Below the pieces are notes generated by a model. It saw nothing but the letters and a program-made list of their open reading frames with translations. It was not told where the DNA came from and did not search any database. Position numbers and translations under genes: made by a program. From positions 62,001 to 126,000 of the forward strand of contig NZ_JARXIA010000014.1 of NCBI RefSeq assembly GCF_031127875.1: a DNA stretch of 64,000 bases. Direction: 5' to 3'. The stretch's first letter is position 1; every line of letters starts with the position of its first letter. Origin of the DNA: Pelagicoccus sp. SDUM812005 (GTDB lineage Bacteria > Verrucomicrobiota > Verrucomicrobiia > Opitutales > Opitutaceae). This document shows positions 24,670 through 31,023 of this stretch, piece by piece.

Positions 24670-26721
24670 ATGATCTCCACCAAGTCCTACCGCAGCGGTG
24701 GCGCTGGCTCGAAGATTCTCGAGATCGCCTACGGCTACGACGAACTCGGCAACGTAGTTTCCCGCTCCGATACTTCCTACGGTTCCGCGATCAACGAAAC
24801 CTACGGCTACGACGGCCTCAATCGTCTCACGACCTACGCTGGAGGCTTCATCTCAGCGAGCAACGGAACGCATGTCTACGACGCGCTCGGAAACCTGACG
24901 AGCAAGCCTGGCGCTGGCGCAATCGGATATAGCGCGACGAAGCGGTACCAAGCCACCGGAAACGGGACCGCCGTCTACGTCTACGACCTAAACGGTAACC
25001 GTACCAGCGGCGACGGACTCGCATTGACTTGGAACAGCTTCAACATGGTGCGGGACATCACCAAGAACTCCAATACCGCCCGCTACTGGTACGGTCCGAA
25101 CCGCCAGAGGATCACGGCGCATGACCAGGCAATCGGGGAGCTCACGCACTACGTGGGCGACTTCTACGAGCGCAAGGCTGCGGTCGTAGGGTCCGGCGAC
25201 CGGGAAAAGTTCTACGTCAACACCCCGTCCGGACGTACCGCGGTGCGAGTCCTGACCAACTCCGGGTTCTCGGGACTAGGAGTCAAGTTGCGCTACTTCC
25301 ATGCCGATTCCCAAGGGTCGATCTTCGCCCTGACAACGGAGAACGCTACGCTCGAGCGCCAATTCACCTACGATCCATGGGGCCAGCAGTCCACAAGGTT
25401 CCCGACCTCGGGCGGGGCGGAGATCGTCGACCGCCGCGGCTATACCGACCACGAGATGCTGGTGGACTACGGCCTGATCCATATGAACGGGCGCCTCTTC
25501 GACTACAAGCTCGGCAGGTTCGTGTCCGCCGACCCCTTCGTCGATGACGCCAGCGATTCGCAGTCCTACAACCGCTACAGCTACGTGAACAATTCGCCGC
25601 TGGTCTACACCGATCCCAGCGGGTTCATAAAGTTCAAGGACATCTTGAAGATCGCTGCGGTAGTGGTCGCTGCCGCCTTTACGGCCGGAACTGCCCTCTA
25701 CCTTTCCGGAGGAGTTACGGGGCTCGCTACGGGGGCTACGCTTACCTTTGCAAACGCGATGTCGGCATTGGTCGGGTCGGGAGGGCTCGGAATGTCGCTA
25801 GGAGGGGCCATCGCCGCCGGGGCGGGAGCCGGGTTTGCTTCGGGATTTGCAGGCAGTCTGCTCAACGGAGGCAGCCTTGGCGACGCGTTCAAGGCTGGAG
25901 CGATGGGTGCGGTTGTAGGCGCGGTGTCTGGCGGCATCGCCCATGGTATCGGGACTTTCGCCCAGAACAACGCATGGTTTGAAGGATTGCCGCAGTGGGC
26001 TTCTCATGGCGTTGCCCAAGGTGGGCTTGCCGAAGTCCAAGGTGGAAAGTTCCAGCACGGCTTCGCAGCGGGCTTTTTTAGTTCAGCAGCAGCACCGAAC
26101 ATAACGGCAAAGGTGAACGGCGACATTGCCAAAACGATAGCCTCCGCCTTCGTAGGCGGCACTGCGAGTTCGCTCGGCGGCGGCAAGTTCGCTAACGGAG
26201 CCGTCAGCGGAGCCTTCACTTACATGTTCAATCAGGCTCAGCATGGGGCCAGGAGTGAAGAGGAACTTGCGCAGATTGCTAAGTGGAAATCGGACGCTGA
26301 GAAAATTCGTGAAATATACCAAGAAGTCTGGGAAGAGATGAAGGATGATCTAACGATAGACTTTGGGCCAGGGTTAGGCGAAATGCCCCGATCCTCATCC
26401 GCCTACATCGATCGAGTAAACGAGGTTATAGCTAAACGGTTTGGCTCTGGAGGGACAATTAATGGGCGAACATTGGTAGATGTTGACGGAAACGTGAGCT
26501 ACGTTATATCTGATTACCTTCTTAATCCAACCACTCAGCTAGGCCGCGACAGGCTAAATGCAGTGACAATCCACGAAAAAATTCATGTTAACGACTTTCT
26601 TGCATTGCCTGTAGAAAAGCGGTTTGGAGCTTTCGCGGCGAATATAAAGTTCATTTACGAGACGGAGATTCGTACTTATACTGCCGAAATTAATCACTAT
26701 AACAGCTTGTTGGGGAATTAG
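24670..26721 (+). CDS. Rhs polymorphic toxin with HEXXH metallopeptidase-like tip
   Basis: Open from 24436 without a start; the ATG at 24670 gives 683 residues. Residues 1-230 are YD/Rhs repeats (YGYDELGNVVSRSD, VYDLNGNRTSGDG). The core signature RLFDYKLGRFVSADPF and NRYSYVNNSPLVYTDPSGF lies near 275-315, followed by a Gly/Ala-rich hydrophobic region and then a variable tip. The tip contains HEKIH at 635-639 and YETEIRTYT about 25 residues later, the pattern of a zinc metallopeptidase. GC content falls in the last 450 bases, as expected for an exchangeable toxin module. A candidate immunity gene begins four bases after the stop. Delivery route is unknown; no type VI genes are here. Confidence 0.82.
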   Translation: MISTKSYRSGGAGSKILEIAYGYDELGNVVSRSDTSYGSAINETYGYDGLNRLTTYAGGFISASNGTHVYDALGNLTSKPGAGAIGYSATKRYQATGNGTAVYVYDLNGNRTSGDGLALTWNSFNMVRDITKNSNTARYWYGPNRQRITAHDQAIGELTHYVGDFYERKAAVVGSGDREKFYVNTPSGRTAVRVLTNSGFSGLGVKLRYFHADSQGSIFALTTENATLERQFTYDPWGQQSTRFPTSGGAEIVDRRGYTDHEMLVDYGLIHMNGRLFDYKLGRFVSADPFVDDASDSQSYNRYSYVNNSPLVYTDPSGFIKFKDILKIAAVVVAAAFTAGTALYLSGGVTGLATGATLTFANAMSALVGSGGLGMSLGGAIAAGAGAGFASGFAGSLLNGGSLGDAFKAGAMGAVVGAVSGGIAHGIGTFAQNNAWFEGLPQWASHGVAQGGLAEVQGGKFQHGFAAGFFSSAAAPNITAKVNGDIAKTIASAFVGGTASSLGGGKFANGAVSGAFTYMFNQAQHGARSEEELAQIAKWKSDAEKIREIYQEVWEEMKDDLTIDFGPGLGEMPRSSSAYIDRVNEVIAKRFGSGGTINGRTLVDVDGNVSYVISDYLLNPTTQLGRDRLNAVTIHEKIHVNDFLALPVEKRFGAFAANIKFIYETEIRTYTAEINHYNSLLGN

Positions 26722-26724
26722 AAA

Positions 26725-27165
26725 ATGGTTCGAAATGTAGTTTCTATTATCTTATGTGCTGTAGCTTGTTTGGGGTCAGAAAAAACATCGGATGAATCTC
26801 TTTTTTTGGAAAAGATTTTGATCAGAGGAAATATTGAGGAATCGAGTGCAGACCTTAGTGGCGAAGCAGGTTTTATTGAACTTGAGGCTGATCTTATGGT
26901 GAGCTTTTCTGTTACAGAGACATTAAATCTTAGATTAAAAACACTGAGTAATGAATCTAGAAGGATAGTGCTAAAAGTTAAGGCTAAAGAGTCATTCTCC
27001 AGATTGGCTCACCATTTTGAGAATGATCGTGAAGTTTCATTTGTTATTTTTTATGAAAATAGTGATAGTAATCAAAACATTATTAAAGAATTTAGCTTTG
27101 TATTGGACGAGGATTATTTTGAGGTTCGCAATAAGCTCCTAGGGAAAGCAGTTGGAGCGGATTAA
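26725..27165 (+). CDS. Candidate immunity protein for Rhs tip
   Basis: The 146-residue product starts three bases after the Rhs stop codon. It has a short N-terminal signal peptide (NVVSIILCAVACLGSEK; VACLG may also be read as a weak lipobox) and an otherwise acidic, beta-rich sequence. The DNA is markedly AT-richer than the Rhs core, matching the tip. Position and composition are those of cognate immunity genes in polymorphic toxin loci. A periplasmic immunity protein would imply that the toxin acts in the periplasm. No family recognised. Confidence 0.6.
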   Translation: MVRNVVSIILCAVACLGSEKTSDESLFLEKILIRGNIEESSADLSGEAGFIELEADLMVSFSVTETLNLRLKTLSNESRRIVLKVKAKESFSRLAHHFENDREVSFVIFYENSDSNQNIIKEFSFVLDEDYFEVRNKLLGKAVGAD

Positions 27166-27943
27166 TAATCAAAGAGCTGTTTTAGGGGAAATCCAACATC
27201 TGGATACTGTCAATTTGCATTCAACTCTTTTAACGTGGCACCATCTGCCTAAAGGTCGGGTCTTCGCCCTAATGCCGTCGACGATCGTTCTTGATTGGCC
27301 AAAAAAGGTCAGGAGCGAGTCATCAACTCGCAGGAGCCTCCAAATTGGGTCAAAATGCCCTAATCCAGAGTACAACCGCACTCGACTTGCGTTCACTCGC
27401 TCTTTGAACTCAGCTGGTTCCCGAAGCAGCCAGAGCGGTAGCTCAATAGCGGCACCGACGGGCGATACGAAGGTCGAACTCGGCTACAACAGAATCATAA
27501 AATGGTTGGCGCCGTTAAGTCCAACGCATGCGTATTTAGTGATCACTGACAACACTACAGGTGCGCAATGGGTCGCTCGTGGTGGTCCTCGAGCAGCTTG
27601 GGGTAAGGTCACGAAAGAGTATGCGGATTACGATGGCGAAAGAGCATCTAGCTTCTTCGGGCGAGTTGAGGGGGAGGTGAAGAGGTTCCAGTCGAAACAC
27701 ATCGATTGGAATCCGAAAGCTCAGTCTTCAATTATTCTTACGACAAACCAAGCGGCTTATGAACTCCGTGATGCCTTGCAGTGTTTCGCCGAATCGGTAA
27801 ATATGGCGGATACTAGGTACAGTCCACTCGGCTTCAATAGTAACAGCTTTGCACACCAAGCGGTGGAAGTACTTGCGGGGCAGAGGCCTCCACCTCAGGC
27901 ATGGGCACCAGGGTCTAACTATGTACTAGCAACAGCACCATGA
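27152..27943 (+). CDS. Orphan Rhs-type toxin tip
   Basis: The frame opens with TTG at 27152 and has no ATG; the first 100 residues read as low-quality sequence and part of that DNA is duplicated near 28450-28510. From about residue 100 the protein is convincing: THAYLVITDNTTGAQWV, a basic middle, and YSPLGFNSNSFAHQAVEVLA near the end, with an HAYLV and N-S-N-S-F-x-H arrangement suggestive of a hydrolase active site. Its stop overlaps the start of a small signal-peptide gene by four bases (ATGA). This is the architecture of a displaced toxin module stored behind an active Rhs gene, available for recombination. Enzyme class uncertain. Confidence 0.55.
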   Translation: MERINNQRAVLGEIQHLDTVNLHSTLLTWHHLPKGRVFALMPSTIVLDWPKKVRSESSTRRSLQIGSKCPNPEYNRTRLAFTRSLNSAGSRSSQSGSSIAAPTGDTKVELGYNRIIKWLAPLSPTHAYLVITDNTTGAQWVARGGPRAAWGKVTKEYADYDGERASSFFGRVEGEVKRFQSKHIDWNPKAQSSIILTTNQAAYELRDALQCFAESVNMADTRYSPLGFNSNSFAHQAVEVLAGQRPPPQAWAPGSNYVLATAP

Positions 27944-28308
27944 AGACACATAAAATCATCTTATTGGCAATAGTTGTCGCAATCTCAGCGACAGCTAAAA
28001 CTCCATGTGAGGAATTGATGATGGAAAAGTTATTAGCAGCTGAAAAAGTAGGAAACGAAGAGGAATTTGAGCGAGAACTGAAACTGCTGCTTCCGGTAGG
28101 TAGTGATGAAGCGAGGGTTGTTTGCGTATTGGAGAAACTTGGCTGGGGACATGTATTCGACAAGGGACACAATGGGTACTTTGCTTCGAAGAAGTTGAAG
28201 CGCGGATTTTTCATCAAGAGCCAGGTCAATATCGAGGTGATCTTGGATGAAGCGAAAACTGTTAAGGAGATAGACGTCTACGTTAACGCCACTTCACTTT
28301 TTGGGTGA
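27940..28308 (+). CDS. Candidate immunity protein for orphan tip
   Basis: The 122-residue protein has an N-terminal signal peptide (MKTHKIILLAIVVAISATA) and a mature acidic helical region (EELMMEKLLAAEKVGNEEEF) followed by a beta-rich end. Its ATG overlaps the stop of the orphan toxin tip by four bases, which ties their translation. Export of the immunity protein suggests the toxin meets it in the periplasm. No family recognised. Confidence 0.6.
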   Translation: MKTHKIILLAIVVAISATAKTPCEELMMEKLLAAEKVGNEEEFERELKLLLPVGSDEARVVCVLEKLGWGHVFDKGHNGYFASKKLKRGFFIKSQVNIEVILDEAKTVKEIDVYVNATSLFG

Positions 28309-28403
28309 GCTAGTTAACTTGCTTTGAACTACTACTATGTGGCAATAGCTCCCTCGCGGTTGGCCCTTCGGCCTCACGCCGTCGACAAGATCCGACATGC
28401 CTG

Positions 28404-28688
28404 TTGCTGTCTGCTCTCGGTACGGAGAAAGCCAGCAGGGGGCAACGGTCAAAAGTCAAGTCGCTGACTGATCCACTATCTGGATACTCAATTTGCGTTC
28501 AACTCTTCCACTGCAACACTATCTCACCCGCTGCCGCGTGCTCGGGGCTTGGAGTCCGCTCCATCGGGTCAATGTTCAAAATAAAACGTCCTACCATGTT
28601 CACCTCCTTTGTCTGTCTGTTTATGGACATCACCAAGAACTCCGAGACCGCCCGCTACTGGTACGGTCCGAGCCGCCTCTATCTCTGA
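28404..28688 (+). pseudogene. Orphan Rhs core fragment and duplicated spacer
   Basis: The end of this frame (28624-28688) reads DITKNSETARYWYGPSR and then stops. It is nearly identical in DNA to 25054-25108 inside the Rhs gene (DITKNSNTARYWYGPNR). Upstream, the stretch around 28478-28510 (ATCTGGATACTCAATTTGCG) repeats the sequence near 27198-27230. These scraps mark recombination between Rhs copies; the frame itself is not a real gene. The rest of 28309-28696 shows nothing else. Confidence 0.65.
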
Positions 28689-28696
28689 GTGGAACG

Positions 28697-29332
28697 ATGA
28701 GGACTAGTCTCAAGTATCTGGTATCTCTCGGCTTGCTCTTTGGAGTTGCGGTGACTCAAGGGTGTGCACCTTTCCACACCCGAGGGATAGAGATCGTTAC
28801 AGATCTTGGAAAGACTTACACATGCAATCAGCTATCGATTTTACCGCCAAAGGTAACTGGGGTTAGGTATGCTCAAAGGTCGGTTTTTCCTGACGCTTTC
28901 AAATATGAATGCTCTGCGTATTACACCCTCAGGAGGAAGGATCGCATATGGAACTTCGGTTTTGCTTTTGAAGTTATCCCAATGGAGAAGCTTCCGACGT
29001 TGGTCGGATCATTGTCAGATATTGCCAAAGCCATAGTGAAGGAGAAGGAAGTCGAATATGAGCACAATGTAATCCGTTCGTCGTTCGAGGAGACTATCTT
29101 CAAAGGGTATCCTGCTATCCGTTTTGAGTTTGCGATCGTCGCAACTTACACAGGTGACTTTGGTTCCTTAATCGTCGATACTGGTTACCTTATGCCACAT
29201 CCCTGCGAAGATAGCTGGATTGCAATCTACTACACCGACCACTTTCGCGAGAGTGCCGGGGAATTGCCCGATTTGGAGTCGCGTCGGATTGGCGAGGAAT
29301 TCCTTGAAAGCCTGCGAATCGAATGCGATTGA
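28697..29332 (+). CDS. Lipoprotein behind Rhs scrap
   Basis: I use the ATG at 28697 rather than the longer frame because it begins directly with a lipoprotein signal (SLGLLFGVAVTQGCAPF, lipobox TQGC). The 211-residue protein is beta-rich, with FGFAFEVIPMEKLPTL and the acidic FLESLRIECD end. It starts eight bases after the stop of the truncated Rhs fragment, the position of an immunity gene in an Rhs locus. It might be a former immunity protein whose toxin was lost, or an unrelated membrane-anchored lipoprotein. Confidence 0.6.
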   Translation: MRTSLKYLVSLGLLFGVAVTQGCAPFHTRGIEIVTDLGKTYTCNQLSILPPKVTGVRYAQRSVFPDAFKYECSAYYTLRRKDRIWNFGFAFEVIPMEKLPTLVGSLSDIAKAIVKEKEVEYEHNVIRSSFEETIFKGYPAIRFEFAIVATYTGDFGSLIVDTGYLMPHPCEDSWIAIYYTDHFRESAGELPDLESRRIGEEFLESLRIECD

Positions 29333-29504
29333 TGGACTAATCGATCTCAAACAGTCCTATGCCGTATTGCGATTTCCAGCGAGATGGCTCGCGACCGAAT
29401 CAGTCACCTCCAATAGCTAGCTGTGATTTCTAGAAGATAGGGCTTCGATTGGTTCAAGGGCGAAACGCGGTTTCTTTGGGTAAACGTTTTTAATCGTATA
29501 AACT

Positions 29505-30170
29505 ATGAGTATTAAAGTAATCATCACGCTAGCTGCCGTTATTTTGCTAGCCGGCTGCGCGACGCGTCGCGAATTTACAGGAGTCGCTCTCCATCACGAG
29601 GCGATTTCCCATCCAGACAGGACGCCATTCGCGGCGAAGGTCCTTGTGGAAGACATCGTGGACCTCAGGGAAGAAAAGGCGATAGATCCCATTTTTTCTG
29701 CCAAGCCACCGCAAGAGATCCAAAGGATCCTTGAGCAAGAGTTGAGCGATTCGGGGCTATTCTCAGATCAAGGAGAACTTGCCTCCACTATTCGGATACA
29801 AACGGAGCTGGTCAAGTTCGATTGGGAAGTGCCCGGCCATGATCGAAAGACAAGGACTGCATTCACGGTGAGCTTGTTGACTGGTGGCTTAGGCGGGATT
29901 GCCTATGGTAGCTCTTCTACTCCGGTCTATGGCTACGTTGACCTGAGGGTTCGTGTCGTGGACCAGTCTGGAAGCGTGATCCTCGAAAAAGCATATGCTG
30001 CCAAAACCGAGGAGAAGATGGCTTTGCTCAAATCAGATACTCCCAAGACGATGTCCTTGATGACTGGAAAGGCTCTGGGCGAGATCGTTGCGGAGTTCAT
30101 AGATGACTTAGACGCAGCCCTCGAATCGAGTCGGATTTCTGGAGAAGATGTTGCTTGGTTCGCTTTGTAG
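29505..30170 (+). CDS. Lipoprotein of unknown function
   Basis: The 221-residue product begins MSIKVIITLAAVILLAGCAT, a textbook lipobox (LAGC). The mature protein has AAKVLVEDIVDLREEKAIDP, a Gly-rich hydrophobic stretch (LLTGGLGGIAYGSSS) and VDLRVRVVDQSGSVIL, resembling the general layout of periplasmic lipoproteins of the YajG/CsgG-neighbour type. It is followed by a hairpin terminator. Role unknown. Confidence 0.7.
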   Translation: MSIKVIITLAAVILLAGCATRREFTGVALHHEAISHPDRTPFAAKVLVEDIVDLREEKAIDPIFSAKPPQEIQRILEQELSDSGLFSDQGELASTIRIQTELVKFDWEVPGHDRKTRTAFTVSLLTGGLGGIAYGSSSTPVYGYVDLRVRVVDQSGSVILEKAYAAKTEEKMALLKSDTPKTMSLMTGKALGEIVAEFIDDLDAALESSRISGEDVAWFAL

Positions 30171-30210
30171 CCAACTTGGAAAACAGAGAACTCGCTCGCT
30201 CAAGCACAGC

Positions 30211-30235
30211 TCCGACCACTAGATGTTCGTGGTCG
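30211..30235 (+). terminator. Hairpin downstream of lipoprotein gene
   Basis: CCGACCAC and GTGGTCGG form a perfect 8-bp stem with a nine-base loop, about 40 bases after the stop at 30170. A short T-rich stretch (CTGGTTT) follows. Likely terminator. Confidence 0.55.
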
Positions 30236-30504
30236 GAAGTCTGGTTTAAATCAAAGGAAAGTTGCAAAATCGGCAGGCTGCCTGCTTCACGAGCTTTTTG
30301 AGCATCGATCCGGGATGATTAGCCCAACCTGCTCCAGAAAGCCCACCACTGTTGTTTGCTTCCTCGTTTTTTCAGAGAAAACGATTGTGGCATGAGACCC
30401 TTTTTCTGATGCCTGGAGTGCAGCTGGACTTTCGGGAGTCTGAAAAAACGAAAACGCATCTGTTCAGATCGCACTTAAACTGGCAGCTCAGATCTCGTAT
30501 TCAG

Positions 30505-30640
30505 ATCCAGATGGTAAGAGGGTTTACTTCTGAAACCTTAATTTGTGCTGCAAACTCTCGTGTGAGGCCTGACGTTTACCTTTTTCGGAAAGTCGGGGGC
30601 ATTAAGCCGTCTTGTCTAATATGCCCCCGCTAAAAACTGA
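30505..30640. repeat. Direct repeat copy 2 with hairpin
   Basis: The second copy of the hairpin element seen at 23545-23683, in the same orientation. The near-identical core is 30565-30640; the stem GGGGGCAT/ATGCCCCC is at 30596-30603 and 30622-30629 approximately. The two copies bracket the Rhs toxin zone and the flagellin relic lies just outside. Confidence 0.7.
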
Positions 30641-30797
30641 GTTCGGCTTTGAGGTGTTGTTGAAGCGCCGCGGGGAGCGTTTCTCGAATCTCATTTTGTT
30701 TGGAATCGTTGCAGTTGATCAGGTCTTGTAGCTCGATGTAATTGTTGCATAGGTATGCGGTCGCGGTCTGTCCAAGATCGAAGGACCCGACAGCTTG
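30630..30797 (-). pseudogene. 3' end of an unknown gene next to the hairpin repeat
   Basis: A minus-strand frame of 55 codons runs from an in-frame TAG at 30798-30800 to a TAG at 30630-30632, with protein-like sequence (GQTATAYLCNNYIELQDL and RETLPAALQQHLKAELSF). The same ending, decayed by a one-base slip, is recognisable beside repeat copy 1 (PETL near 23730 to the stop near 23675). It is probably the tail of the coding gene of the element to which the hairpin belongs. I cannot name the family. The rest of 30171-31023 holds no convincing gene. Confidence 0.45.
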
Positions 30798-31023
30798 CTA
30801 CAAGGTGGCAAGCAAGGGTGTTGTTGTTCCCTTTCTCGGAAAGGCGTTCAGCACGTTGAAGAAGTGGAGGTTCGATGGGCCGAGACGTTATCCTCTCATG
30901 GTAGCGTTGATTTGTGCTCTCTGTTTTTGCGGAGGTACTGCTAGTACGTTGGCTTACTCGGTGATTCGTTACTCGAACCCTTGGCGGTTGAGCTGCGTCC
31001 CAACGGTGAAGGCTATTGCGCTG

